DNA of 51,929 bases from Paenibacillus kobensis NBRC 15729. GTDB taxonomy: Bacteria > Bacillota > Bacilli > Paenibacillales > Paenibacillaceae. The notes beneath the pieces are model-generated. The model saw only the letters and a list, made by a program, of their open reading frames with translations. It did not search any database and was not told where the DNA came from. The stretch's first letter is position 1. Every line of letters starts with the position of its first letter. Both the position numbers and the translations under genes were made by a program. This document shows positions 26,425-35,469 of the stretch, piece by piece. The DNA is taken from the NCBI RefSeq assembly GCF_004000825.1, contig NZ_BILZ01000043.1, forward strand, positions 1-51,929, written 5' to 3'.

Positions 26425-27597
26425 CTACTCCTTCATTTCGTCTATCGATACCCACCGGCGCTCTGCAACTGAACGCTCGACCGCTTCCAGCACCTCTTGG
26501 CACTTCACGCCGTCCACGAAGTTCGGAACCGGCTGACGGCCCTCTTCCATCGCGCGCATCAGTTCGACAACCTCATGCGTGAACGTATGCTCATAGCCGA
26601 TCGTATGACCTGCAGGCCACCAAGCGTCCATATAAGCGTGCGCCGCATCCGTCGCCAGCACCCGGCGGAAGCCCTGTACATCCTCAGCATCGTCTGTAAA
26701 ATAAACCTGCAGCTCGTTGAGCCTCTCGAAGTCGAACTTCACGCTGCCCTTGCTGCCGTTAATTTCGAATGAATTCGTGCAGCGGTGGCCGGCCGCGAAG
26801 CGAGTCGCCTCGAAGCTGCCCAGCGCACCGTTCGCGAACCGCGTCATGAACAGCGTCGCATCGTCGACCGTTACATCGCCGAGCGGTGCGTCTGCCGAGC
26901 CCTTCGCGCTCAGTCCCGTCATTGCCGTCGGCAGCGGACGCTGCTTGATGAACGTCTCGCTCATACCGACCACTTCGCTGAATTCGCCGACCAGGAAACG
27001 CGCCATATCGATCAGATGAGCGCCGAGGTCGCCGTGCGAACCCGAGCCCGCGATTTCCTTCTGCAGCCGCCATACGAGCGGGAACGACGGATCGATGATC
27101 CAGTCCTGCAAGAACCAGGCGCGGAAGTGATAGATTTTGCCGAGACGGCCTTCTTCAATCAGCTTCTTCGCCAGCTGCACCGCAGGCGCGAAGCGGTAGT
27201 TAAAGCCGACCATATGCGTAACGCCGGCTTTCTCCGCCGCCGCCAGCATTTCGCGAGAATCCGCCAACGTCAGCGCAAGCGGCTTCTCGCAGAACAGATG
27301 CTTGCCTGCCGCTGCGGCAGCAAGTGCAATTTCTTTGTGAGCGTCACTTGGTGCATTGATGTCGATCAGATCGATATCGTCGCGCGCCACGAGCTTGCGC
27401 CAATCGGTCTCTACCGACTGCCAGCCGAATTGGCTTCTCGCTTGCTCGACGCCTTGCGGATCACGGCCGCAAATCGCTTGCATAACCGGCTTCGGCGCAT
27501 CCGGGAAAAACATCGGCGCCGCACGATATGCGTTGCTATGCGCCTTACCCATAAATTTGTAACCAACCATTCCTACCCGTACTTGATCCAATGCCAT
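26425..27597 (-). CDS. Gfo/Idh/MocA family oxidoreductase (second gene of LacI operon)
   Basis: A 390-residue dehydrogenase-like protein. N-terminal Rossmann GMVGYKFMGKAHSNAY (about 9-24), CEKPLAL (about 100-106) and a substrate domain with GSHGDLGAHLIDMAR, whose GxxxDxGxHxxD pattern is the usual catalytic region of the family. The ATG at 27597 with AGGAG eight bases upstream is preferred; a further 86 in-frame codons upstream are Arg-rich, overlap the LacI gene out of frame and look non-coding. It starts about 90 bp after the LacI gene and abuts the ThuA gene. Confidence 0.9.
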   Translation of the reverse strand: MALDQVRVGMVGYKFMGKAHSNAYRAAPMFFPDAPKPVMQAICGRDPQGVEQARSQFGWQSVETDWRKLVARDDIDLIDINAPSDAHKEIALAAAAAGKHLFCEKPLALTLADSREMLAAAEKAGVTHMVGFNYRFAPAVQLAKKLIEEGRLGKIYHFRAWFLQDWIIDPSFPLVWRLQKEIAGSGSHGDLGAHLIDMARFLVGEFSEVVGMSETFIKQRPLPTAMTGLSAKGSADAPLGDVTVDDATLFMTRFANGALGSFEATRFAAGHRCTNSFEINGSKGSVKFDFERLNELQVYFTDDAEDVQGFRRVLATDAAHAYMDAWWPAGHTIGYEHTFTHEVVELMRAMEEGRQPVPNFVDGVKCQEVLEAVERSVAERRWVSIDEMKE

Positions 27598-27686
27598 GAA
27601 TACCGCTCCTATCCGAATGATCGTGGCCGCAGCCCGATTCGATGCCACTCTGCGTTGTTTTATTGATCCATGCCATTCATGCCTGC

Positions 27687-28730
27687 TTAAGATTGAGGCT
27701 TGTACTGTCCCGTCGACTCCCGGACAATGAGCCGCACCGGAAGCTCCGACGACAATGCGGCTGCGCGCTCTTCGCCTTCTCCGGCGAGCAGTTGCTCGGC
27801 AGCAGCCCGTCCCATCTCGTGAAAAGGAACCGCGACGCTCGTCAGCTGCGGACAAGCCATGCGTGCGGCATCCGCATCGTCATACCCGCACAGCGCGTAA
27901 TCCCGGCCCGCTTCAAGCCCGCGTTCACGCAGCCCTTGCATCGCGCCGATCGCCATACGGTCGTTCGCCGCGAAGATCGCATCGGCTTGACCCGAAGCGA
28001 TCAGATCCGCCAAGTGCGGCGCCAGTTCATACCCGCTCTTCCGGCTGTAATTGCCCGTAAGCATAAGCCGCTCCTGCACCGGCAGTCCCGATTGCTCCAT
28101 GATGCTCAAGTATCCGTCCCGCCGGTCCGTACTGTTCGAATAGTCAGCCGGTCCGTTGATGAACGCAATCTGCTTGCAGCCGATATCGATCAGATGCCGG
28201 ACAGCCTCCCGGCTGCCCGACCAATGGTCGGCATCGATCGTCGGGAACGGAGGAACCTCTCCGCGTTCACCGTAGCGCTGGTTCAATACGCAGAACGGAT
28301 AACCTTCCCGGGCCAGCTCTTCGAACGATTGCCGGTCGAGCGGCATGTCTCGGGCTCCCAGAATGATAAGTGCGTCGACCTTCTGGGATTGGAACAATGC
28401 CGTATAATCTCTCGGCTGATCCGTCTCCCGGAACAGCAGCAGCAGATCGTTGCCCCTCGCTTGCGCTTCCGAGCCTATGCCGCCTAGCATCTCCGAGAAG
28501 TAATACGTCGAGAACAACGATACCTTCGCCATATAAGGCAGCACGACGCCGAGATTGCCGCTCTTCTTACGAGCGAATCGCTGCGCCAGCGCACTCGGTA
28601 CGTAGCCAAGTTCCGCCGCAGCCGCCAACACCCGCTGCTTCGTCTCTTCTTTTACCGGACCGACGCCGTTCAGTACACGGGATACCGTGGCCTCCGACAC
28701 GCCGGCCAGCTTCGCTACTTGTTGTCTCAC
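27687..28730 (-). CDS. LacI-family transcriptional regulator
   Basis: A 347-residue repressor: helix-turn-helix at the N-terminus (VAKLAGVSEATVSRVLNG), hinge (YVPSALAQRFARKKSG), then a periplasmic-binding-like sugar domain. The N-terminus is slightly shorter than usual because only the GTG at 28730 is usable; an in-frame stop lies just upstream. AGGGG is about ten bases before it. As first gene of the operon with two dehydrogenases and a ThuA protein, it probably controls them in response to a sugar or its derivative. A palindrome upstream is its likely operator. Confidence 0.9.
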   Translation of the reverse strand: MRQQVAKLAGVSEATVSRVLNGVGPVKEETKQRVLAAAAELGYVPSALAQRFARKKSGNLGVVLPYMAKVSLFSTYYFSEMLGGIGSEAQARGNDLLLLFRETDQPRDYTALFQSQKVDALIILGARDMPLDRQSFEELAREGYPFCVLNQRYGERGEVPPFPTIDADHWSGSREAVRHLIDIGCKQIAFINGPADYSNSTDRRDGYLSIMEQSGLPVQERLMLTGNYSRKSGYELAPHLADLIASGQADAIFAANDRMAIGAMQGLRERGLEAGRDYALCGYDDADAARMACPQLTSVAVPFHEMGRAAAEQLLAGEGEERAAALSSELPVRLIVRESTGQYKPQS

Positions 28731-28768
28731 ATGTATTACGCCCCTTGCTGAATATCATGATTATGATT

Positions 28769-28786
28769 AATGTACACGCGTACATT
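28769..28786. promoter_or_regulatory. Candidate LacI-family operator upstream of the LacI operon
   Basis: AATGTACACGCGTACATT has perfect 7-bp arms (AATGTAC/GTACATT) around a CG-containing centre, typical of LacI-family sites. It lies about 40 bp before the LacI start. No such site is seen before the dehydrogenase gene at 27597, so the whole operon may be read from here. The remaining sequence 28787-28998 shows no gene. Confidence 0.6.
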
Positions 28787-28998
28787 TTGTCATGTTAACG
28801 GTTCCATGTCAAGTGAGAACATGCGAGAACATGCGTCTTTTCAGATAACACCGTTGTTCCTGACTAATCCGTACCAATCGAGCCATTATAGAGCATTTCC
28901 AAGTCCCAAACGCGGCGGTTTTTATGTGAAACAAAATAGCGGTTCGCCGCGTCCAATATTACGCTGGAAGATCACGGATAAGATGGAGGGCTCCTTCA

Positions 28999-29778
28999 TT
29001 GAGGCGAACATTACCTTTTATCGTTCTCTGCACGCTTACCGCAGCTCTGCTATCAGGCTGCTCGTTAAATCATAAGGAGGCTGCTGAACAAGCCCCTGTA
29101 AGCAAGTCCACTATTACAGCCAGCAGCAGCAAGATCGAGCAGCAAGAAAATGCAGGTTCGGCATCTTCTGAATCCGATTCGCAGGAAACCGGTGTGGTCA
29201 AAGTACGGGAAGAATCCTATTTCCTTAACGATCAAGTCGGCTGGAAAGCGTCTTATAGCGCATACGGGATGTTCCGTGAAGATACGGTATTGTACCGAAC
29301 AACCGATGGCGGACAGACTTGGACCGAGATCGCTAGCTCTAACAAAGAAGACAGCACCTTGCCCGGAGGAATGAAATCTGGCATCGTATTTACGAGCGAA
29401 TCGGATGGCTGGATGACGACGAATGCTCCATGGGACGGAAGAGTCGGCCTATACACAACCCATGACGGCGGGAGCACCTGGCAGGAGGAAGCGGTAACCG
29501 TGCCCGAGACGCTGCAATCGACTCAATTGTATGTCTACCCGCCTAAGTTCGCATCCGCCGATGAAGGCATTCTCATCATTCGCCCGGTAGCGGCATCTTC
29601 ATTGCTCTACATAACGGATGACGGAGGGGCTCATTGGACACCGATTATTGACGAGCAGCAAGGCAGCCATAACGAGATTTCATGGGCGCTGTCCGACGAT
29701 GGCCTGTACACGATTGTTATGAATCATGAGAAGTGGATTCTTCATACTTCCGGGGACGGAACGTGGGGGCAGATTTAA
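28999..29778 (+). CDS. Lipoprotein with BNR/Asp-box repeats
   Basis: A 259-residue secreted lipoprotein: signal with lipobox LSGC (C21), a Ser/Glu-rich spacer (about 25-68), then a beta-propeller-like region with Asp boxes YRTTDGGQTW, YTTHDGGSTW, YITDDGGAHW and a weaker HTSGDGTW. Such repeats occur in sialidase-like and Ycf48-like propellers, but no catalytic residues are evident. The TTG start has GGAGGG eight bases upstream. It stands alone and is closed by a terminator shared with prfC. The function is unknown. Confidence 0.8.
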   Translation: MRRTLPFIVLCTLTAALLSGCSLNHKEAAEQAPVSKSTITASSSKIEQQENAGSASSESDSQETGVVKVREESYFLNDQVGWKASYSAYGMFREDTVLYRTTDGGQTWTEIASSNKEDSTLPGGMKSGIVFTSESDGWMTTNAPWDGRVGLYTTHDGGSTWQEEAVTVPETLQSTQLYVYPPKFASADEGILIIRPVAASSLLYITDDGGAHWTPIIDEQQGSHNEISWALSDDGLYTIVMNHEKWILHTSGDGTWGQI

Positions 29779-29790
29779 TGCGGTCATAGT

Positions 29791-29833
29791 AAAAGGGTGG
29801 GGCAGACGGTCAACGTCTAGCTCCACCCTTTTT
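29791..29833. terminator. Bidirectional terminator between the BNR lipoprotein and prfC
   Basis: AAAAGGGTGG.GC (29791-29803) pairs with GCTCCACCCTTTTT (29820-29833). It lies between convergent genes. Confidence 0.85.
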
Positions 29834-29837
29834 GTAT

Positions 29838-31421
29838 TTAAGGCGCTGTCTCCAAGAACTTCGCCGTCGGATTTTTCTCCATTGCGGTCCGCATTGCGTA
29901 CTCGTTCTCGAACAGAACGACATAATTGTCCTTCTTGTCCTTCACGAGCGTTGAGTTGATACGGAATTTCGAAGGATCGATCTTGTCGTCGATAATCCAG
30001 CGTGCGAATTGATAAGTCATCCGGTGCAGCTGAATTTCAACACCATACTCCGCGCGCATCCGGTATTCGAACACCTCGAACTGCAGCTGGCCGACAACGC
30101 CGAGAATCGTATCCTCGAAGCTCGTCGTACGGAACACTTGAATCGTGCCTTCCTCCGTCAGCTGGTCGATGCCCTTCTGGTACTGTTTATGCTTCAGCGC
30201 GTTCTTAACGGTCACCTTAGCGAAAATTTCCGGCGAGAACGTCGGCAGTTCGTTGAACTCGACGTTGCCGCCTTGTGCCAGCGAATCGCCAATCCGGAAA
30301 ATGCCCGGATCGAACAGACCGATAATGTCGCCAGGATATGCCGATTCAACAATATCCCGGTCCTGCGCCAAGAACTGCTGCGGCTGGGACAGCTTAATAT
30401 CCTTGCCTGCACGCACATGCTTGACGCTCATGCCGCGGTCGAACCGGCCAGAGCAGATCCGGAGGAACGCGATCCGGTCGCGGTGAGCCGGGTTCATGTT
30501 CGCTTGGATTTTGAAGACGTAGCCTGTAAACTTCTCGTTCGTCGGTTCGATGATACCATCTGTCGTCTGACGTGAAGCCGGCTTCGGCGCCAGCTGCAGG
30601 AAGTTCTCCAGGAACGTCTGCACGCCGAAGTTGTTAACCGCACTGCCGAAGAAGACTGGCGTCAGCTCGCCTTTGCTTACTTTCTCGAAGTCGAACTGGT
30701 CACCTGCAACGTCGAGCAGCTCCAGATCAGCGATCAGCTGATCCGTCATGAAATCTCCGGCCATCTCGCGGATGATCGGATCGTTATAGTCATCGACTTT
30801 GCGAACCTCGATCGTCGAATGGTCTTTGCCGTTGAACAGCTCGACCTGATTCTTCATCCGGTCATATACGCCGCACAGATCGCGTCCCATCCCGATCGGC
30901 CAGTTCATTGGCACCGAACGGATGCCCAGTACGCGCTCGATCTCTTCCATCAGATCGAACGGACTTTGCCCTTCACGGTCCAGCTTGTTGATGAACGTGA
31001 AGATTGGAATGCCGCGCTTGCTGCACACCTGGAACAGCTTAATCGTCTGCGGCTCGACACCTTTCGCGACGTCGATAAGCATAACTGCGCTGTCCGCTGC
31101 CGTCAGCGTCCGGTACGTGTCCTCACTGAAGTCTTGGTGGCCAGGCGTGTCCAGTATGTTAATCCGGTGCCCATTATAGTCGAACTGCATGACCGAAGAC
31201 GTAACGGAGATCCCCCGCTGCTTCTCGATCTCCATCCAGTCGGACGTTGCGTGGCGGCTTGCTTTGCGCGCCTTGACCGATCCCGCTTCACGGATCGCGC
31301 CGCCGAACAGCAGCAGCTTCTCCGTCAGCGTCGTCTTGCCGGCGTCCGGGTGAGAGATGATGGCGAACGTGCGCCTTTTCTCCACTTCCTGCGATATTTC
31401 TTCCTTCAACGATACGCTCAT
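29838..31421 (-). CDS. prfC: Peptide chain release factor 3
   Basis: A 527-residue translational GTPase that recycles RF1/RF2 after termination. G1 loop S23-HPDAGKT30, G3 DTPGHQDFSEDTY, G4 NKLDR, then beta-barrel domains II and III and a full-length C-terminus. AAGGAC lies about eight bases before the ATG. Single gene; it ends just after the bidirectional terminator. Length and motifs fit RF3 rather than EF-G. Confidence 0.96.
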   Translation of the reverse strand: MSVSLKEEISQEVEKRRTFAIISHPDAGKTTLTEKLLLFGGAIREAGSVKARKASRHATSDWMEIEKQRGISVTSSVMQFDYNGHRINILDTPGHQDFSEDTYRTLTAADSAVMLIDVAKGVEPQTIKLFQVCSKRGIPIFTFINKLDREGQSPFDLMEEIERVLGIRSVPMNWPIGMGRDLCGVYDRMKNQVELFNGKDHSTIEVRKVDDYNDPIIREMAGDFMTDQLIADLELLDVAGDQFDFEKVSKGELTPVFFGSAVNNFGVQTFLENFLQLAPKPASRQTTDGIIEPTNEKFTGYVFKIQANMNPAHRDRIAFLRICSGRFDRGMSVKHVRAGKDIKLSQPQQFLAQDRDIVESAYPGDIIGLFDPGIFRIGDSLAQGGNVEFNELPTFSPEIFAKVTVKNALKHKQYQKGIDQLTEEGTIQVFRTTSFEDTILGVVGQLQFEVFEYRMRAEYGVEIQLHRMTYQFARWIIDDKIDPSKFRINSTLVKDKKDNYVVLFENEYAMRTAMEKNPTAKFLETAP

Positions 31422-31442
31422 AATGACGTCCTTTCGATTATA

Positions 31443-32075
31443 CTAAATGCCGCCGATCAGCACGGCCCTTGCTGGTGCCGCTTCGACTCCAGTCAGCTTG
31501 AGCGGGGCTACGACGAGAAAGTAGTTGCCCGGCTGAACCGCTTTAAGCCGCAATCCTTCGACGATTACAATGTTGTTGCGAAACAGCTGGCGGTGCGTCG
31601 GATAGCCTTCCTGGGACCGCTCGATTCCAAGCCCGTCGACTCCGATTCCTCGTACGCCGCATTCGATCAAATAACGGGCTGCTTCCTCATTCACATAGAC
31701 AAAATGGTCGTCGAACGTCATGCTCTCGTTTAACGAGTTCCGCGTCTTCAGCAGAATCCATTCACCCTTCTGAATGCCGTACTTTTCCAGATCAGCCTTC
31801 GAGACCGAATCCTCTACATGCGTAAGATCAAGCACGCGAGCTTGCCCGACCAGCTCTTCTAACCCGATCGATTCGATGGTAGCGCCGTCCTCCAGCATAT
31901 GCAGAGGCGCATCGACATGCGTGCCGGTATGTACGTTCAACGTCAATTGCGATTCATACACTCCGCCATCGTCGAAGCTCGATACGTTCTGAACGATTGG
32001 TTGTTTACCGGGAGAATTGCCCCATACTTGCATGCCTTCATGAACCGTCATCGAAATATCGTATATTTTGAACAC
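31443..32075 (-). CDS. Cyclase family protein (kynurenine formamidase-like)
   Basis: A 210-residue metal-dependent hydrolase of the cyclase/KynB family. The metal motif HTGTHVDAP gives H49, H53 and D55. The GTG start has GGAGAGG about ten bases upstream. It lies 21 bp upstream of prfC on the same strand, possibly co-transcribed. No other tryptophan-degradation gene is near, so the substrate is unknown. Confidence 0.85.
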   Translation of the reverse strand: MFKIYDISMTVHEGMQVWGNSPGKQPIVQNVSSFDDGGVYESQLTLNVHTGTHVDAPLHMLEDGATIESIGLEELVGQARVLDLTHVEDSVSKADLEKYGIQKGEWILLKTRNSLNESMTFDDHFVYVNEEAARYLIECGVRGIGVDGLGIERSQEGYPTHRQLFRNNIVIVEGLRLKAVQPGNYFLVVAPLKLTGVEAAPARAVLIGGI

Positions 32076-32141
32076 GATGTGCCGTCCTCTCCGCCGCCGG
32101 TGCGTACCCGGCTAACGCATGATGTTCTGAAACAGTCCGAA

Positions 32142-32175
32142 GGCCGGCCGACGAAACAAGTCTCGTCGACCGGCC
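32142..32175 (-). terminator. Terminator-like hairpin after zwf
   Basis: GGCCGGCCGACGA (32142-32154) pairs with TCGTCGACCGGCC (32163-32175), one mismatch. It is a very stable stem about 50 bp past the zwf stop, with only a weak T tract after it. Confidence 0.55.
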
Positions 32176-32226
32176 GGATTGCGACCGTTGCTTATGTTTA
32201 ATGATACCCGTTACCGTGTAATTGAA

Positions 32227-33783
32227 TTACTTGCGGCTGCCCGAAATCCAGATGACATTGTCTTCTTCCTGGCCACTGACCGGCCACCAACGGAAGCCGT
32301 CTTGCTCCAGAATGTCCGTCATCTCTTTCGGTCCCCACGAGCCTGCCGAGTAGAATGCGAGGTCGGATTTGCTCTCGCTCCATGCCTTGGCAATCGGATC
32401 GACGAACGTCCATGCTTGTGCAACTTCGTCCCAACGAGTGAAGCGCGTCGATTCGCCGCGCGCTGCATCGAAGATCAGGCGCTCGTAAGCTTCCGGCGTG
32501 TTGATGCCGACTTGGCACGATTGGCAGAATTCCATCGCTACCGGCTGCACGTCGTTGTCCGAGCCCGGACGCTTCGCGTTGATCTTAATGTAGATGCCTT
32601 CCATTGGGTTAACGCGGATGACGAGCAGGTTCGGACCTACGTCCTCGCGCGAACCGAACAGTACGTTCTCCGGTACATTCTTGAACTCAACGACGACTTC
32701 AGTCGTCTTCACCGGCATGCGTTTGCCCGTACGGATATAGAACGGAACGCCAGCCCAGCGGAAGTTGTCCACGAATACACGCGCTCCGAAGTAGGTTTCC
32801 GTGACCGATTCCGGATTAACGGAATCTTCCTGGCGGTAACCGACAAGCGGCTTGTTGTTCAACGAGCCTTCCGAGTATTGCCCGCGGATGACGTTCGCAC
32901 GAACGTCGTCGCCGGACTTATAAGGACGAAGGGAACGAAGCACCTTCACCTTCTCGTCGCGGATATCTTCGGGCTGCAGACGGCTTGGCGGCTCCATCGC
33001 GATCATCGTCAGCATTTGAAGCATATGGTTCTGCATCATGTCGCGCAAAGCGCCGGATTTATCGTAATAGCCGCCGCGGTCTTCGACGCCGACCGTCTCG
33101 GACAGCGTAATCTGTACGTTGGCGATATGTTTGTTGTTCCAGAGCGGTTCGAAGAACGCGTTCGCGAACCGGATTACTTCGATGTTCTGTACCATCTCTT
33201 TGCCGAGATAGTGGTCGATGCGGTAAATTTCCTCTTCCTTGAACACTTGGCTCAATTGAGCGTTCAGCTTGCGGGCCGATTCCAGATCGTAGCCGAACGG
33301 CTTCTCGATAACGAGACGCTTCCAGCCATGCGTATCCAGAAGTCCTCCGTCGCGCAGGTTGAACGATACCGGACCGAACAGTTCCGGCGCCAGTGCAAGA
33401 TAGAACAAGCGGTTGCCTGGAATATCAAACTTCTTATCCAGCTCAGACGACAGCTTGTCGAGCTCGCGGAAACCGTCTACGTTGTTAATATCAAGGGACA
33501 TGTAGACGAAATGCTCAGCGAATTTGTTCCACAATGCTGCATCATCCGCTTTATAGCGGCAAAATTCAACGATCGACTCGTAGACGTCCGTACGGAATTG
33601 ATCGTTCGTACGCGGACGGCGGGCAAGACCGACAACGGCAAAATTGTCAGCCAGCTTGCCTTCTTTATATAGGCTGAACAGCGCCGGGAACAGCTTGCGC
33701 TTCGCAAGGTCTCCTGTTGCACCGAACAGATAATAAACCGCGCCCTCAGCGGCCTGTTGCTCCAATTTTACATTGCTCGTCAT
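32227..33783 (-). CDS. zwf: Glucose-6-phosphate 1-dehydrogenase
   Basis: A 518-residue enzyme for the first step of the oxidative pentose phosphate pathway (glucose-6-phosphate plus NADP+ to 6-phosphogluconolactone). The coenzyme-binding loop is G21-ATGDLAKRK, and the substrate and catalytic motif RIDHYLGKE is near residue 195. Full length for the family. The ATG follows AAAGGACC. Single gene on the minus strand. Confidence 0.96.
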   Translation of the reverse strand: MTSNVKLEQQAAEGAVYYLFGATGDLAKRKLFPALFSLYKEGKLADNFAVVGLARRPRTNDQFRTDVYESIVEFCRYKADDAALWNKFAEHFVYMSLDINNVDGFRELDKLSSELDKKFDIPGNRLFYLALAPELFGPVSFNLRDGGLLDTHGWKRLVIEKPFGYDLESARKLNAQLSQVFKEEEIYRIDHYLGKEMVQNIEVIRFANAFFEPLWNNKHIANVQITLSETVGVEDRGGYYDKSGALRDMMQNHMLQMLTMIAMEPPSRLQPEDIRDEKVKVLRSLRPYKSGDDVRANVIRGQYSEGSLNNKPLVGYRQEDSVNPESVTETYFGARVFVDNFRWAGVPFYIRTGKRMPVKTTEVVVEFKNVPENVLFGSREDVGPNLLVIRVNPMEGIYIKINAKRPGSDNDVQPVAMEFCQSCQVGINTPEAYERLIFDAARGESTRFTRWDEVAQAWTFVDPIAKAWSESKSDLAFYSAGSWGPKEMTDILEQDGFRWWPVSGQEEDNVIWISGSRK

Positions 33784-33919
33784 GGTCCTTTTTCTTCCCT
33801 TTCTCTACTCTCATACTCCTATCATGTAAAATCTAGTGTAGCATATTCAGCCATATTGCGCCATTCAGGGTATCATAAAAAAAACTGATGGTACCCCTAA
33901 ATAAAGATAATCGATGGAC

Positions 33920-34822
33920 TTACTTCGCAAGCGTATAATCCCCCGTAATGACTGGCACCCCGATGACCCAGTCCGCCGCATCCGACTCGCTGTCGCGATG
34001 AACGGACAACTGCAAGTTTGCCCGCTTCCCTTTCGTCTCAATCGAAGCATGGATATGAGGCGACATATACGTTTCGCTAATGGAGGCGCCCTCATCGTCT
34101 TCGTACCGCTCCACGAGCTTAGCATCTGCTTCTTCGATTACGCCGGACATCAAGCGAGTCATTGCTGACGTATCATGAATATCCTGAATAGTTGCGGATC
34201 CGGTTACTCGAAAGCTGCAGCTGTACTTGCCTCCAACCCTCTGCAGCGCTTCTTCCACTAGACGGGCTGCATCTTCCAGTTCATCCGCCGCAAGCGGTGC
34301 GGACGGTTGTAAGATAACGACCGCATCGCTTGCGCCGCCGCTCCTATACATGGCAACCGGTACGGTAACCGAGTCGGCTTGTACGGAGGGAACTTTCGAG
34401 TGCGCCCCACCTTCCTGCGCAGCACGCTTCAGAACGAGCTCGCCCTCGTAAGCCAGCCTCTGCTCCGGTTCCTGCCCCTGTTCCGGCTTAGATTGTGCAT
34501 TGTCGGGCTCCGTCTCCTGATCTCCTGTGCTTTCTCCTTCGCTGCGGTGCAAACCAAGCAGACCGGCGGCACGCAGCACATCACCGTCCCTCATCTCTTC
34601 AGCATCGAATCGAACAAGCCAACTGCGGTCGTCTGCCGCCCCCTGCGGGACAAGCTGTGAAGACAGCTTCCATATGAACGAAAGATCGCTTGCCGCGGAT
34701 CCTTCCGGTTTGTCCGTTCGAAGATTCGTCGCGAAGATTGCGCCTGCGACTAAGACTGCTGCCGCGATTAGAACGGGGATAAGACTCTGGCTCGGCTTGC
34801 GAGCCGCCGACTGGCGTTTCAC
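33920..34822 (-). CDS. YwmB-like secreted/anchored protein
   Basis: A 300-residue protein with an N-terminal membrane segment (about 15-31: VLIAAAVLVAGAIFA), no lipobox, then an extracytoplasmic region with a Glu/Gln-rich insert (about 95-125). The C-terminal part (KYSCSFRVTGSA, ISETYMSPHI, IGVPVITGDYT) resembles the YwmB (DUF1779) family; that resemblance is from memory and moderate. The GTG start has GGAG ten bases upstream. Divergent from the gene at 34989. Confidence 0.7.
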   Translation of the reverse strand: MKRQSAARKPSQSLIPVLIAAAVLVAGAIFATNLRTDKPEGSAASDLSFIWKLSSQLVPQGAADDRSWLVRFDAEEMRDGDVLRAAGLLGLHRSEGESTGDQETEPDNAQSKPEQGQEPEQRLAYEGELVLKRAAQEGGAHSKVPSVQADSVTVPVAMYRSGGASDAVVILQPSAPLAADELEDAARLVEEALQRVGGKYSCSFRVTGSATIQDIHDTSAMTRLMSGVIEEADAKLVERYEDDEGASISETYMSPHIHASIETKGKRANLQLSVHRDSESDAADWVIGVPVITGDYTLAK

Positions 34823-34988
34823 CGAAGATCAGCTCCTTTTGTCCGATTCGGGCGAATAACCGGATAACCATGCATAGGCAGAGGGGAATAAATGGGCGTT
34901 CAATAGACGAAGCCGTCTAGGTACTTGACTATGCGCAGAAGCCTGCGCCTGCATAAGATGGGCTTAGAACTAGGAGGTGCATAACGAA

Positions 34989-35345
34989 ATGGAACCGATC
35001 TATCCATTAAATGAAGAATATATATCTCGTTTCTGCGGGCTTCCGGTATGTATCGTTACTCATGACGGCCGCCGTCATGTCGGCATATTGACGCACTGCC
35101 GCAATGGACGCGTCATGCTGAACGGCCAGTCTTCCGGCCAAGCGTACATCGATCAACATACATCGGATTCAGCCAGCAAGAACAAGAAAACGAAGTCGAA
35201 GAAGAAAGAAAAAGAACAGCCTCTCCAAGATGAGTTGCCGAAGGCTCAGACTCAGTCCTATTACGACGGCTACGGCTACAATCCATGGGGAGCTGCATTC
35301 GCCGTTGATCTTGCGCTTATAGCCTTCCTGTTCCTCCTATTATAA
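34989..35345 (+). CDS. Small protein with Sm-like segment and C-terminal membrane anchor
   Basis: A 118-residue product. Residues about 10-50 (CGLPVCIVTHDGRRHVGILTHCRNGRVML) look like the strand pattern of an Sm/LSm-type barrel, then a Lys-rich stretch, a Tyr/Gly-rich segment and a hydrophobic tail (about 102-118). AGGAGG is 11 bases before the ATG; a GTG overlapping that site is rejected. No family recognised; a coat or membrane-surface role is only a guess. Confidence 0.65.
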   Translation: MEPIYPLNEEYISRFCGLPVCIVTHDGRRHVGILTHCRNGRVMLNGQSSGQAYIDQHTSDSASKNKKTKSKKKEKEQPLQDELPKAQTQSYYDGYGYNPWGAAFAVDLALIAFLFLLL

Positions 35346-35469
35346 TTCAAGCAGGAGCAGCCTGCAGTCAGTCGGACAGGCGCGCAGCCGAAAGCTCCGC
35401 GCCTTCCGACACCAACCGCCACCTTCTGCAGCGAAGGTCCGCTATTGTAGGAGGAGGAGGTGATTGAAG

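Noticed and set aside
27598-27855. 86-codon N-terminal extension of the dehydrogenase at 26425-27597
   Set aside because: It overlaps the LacI gene out of frame, is Arg-rich, and the internal ATG has a proper AGGAG site and begins the Rossmann fold.
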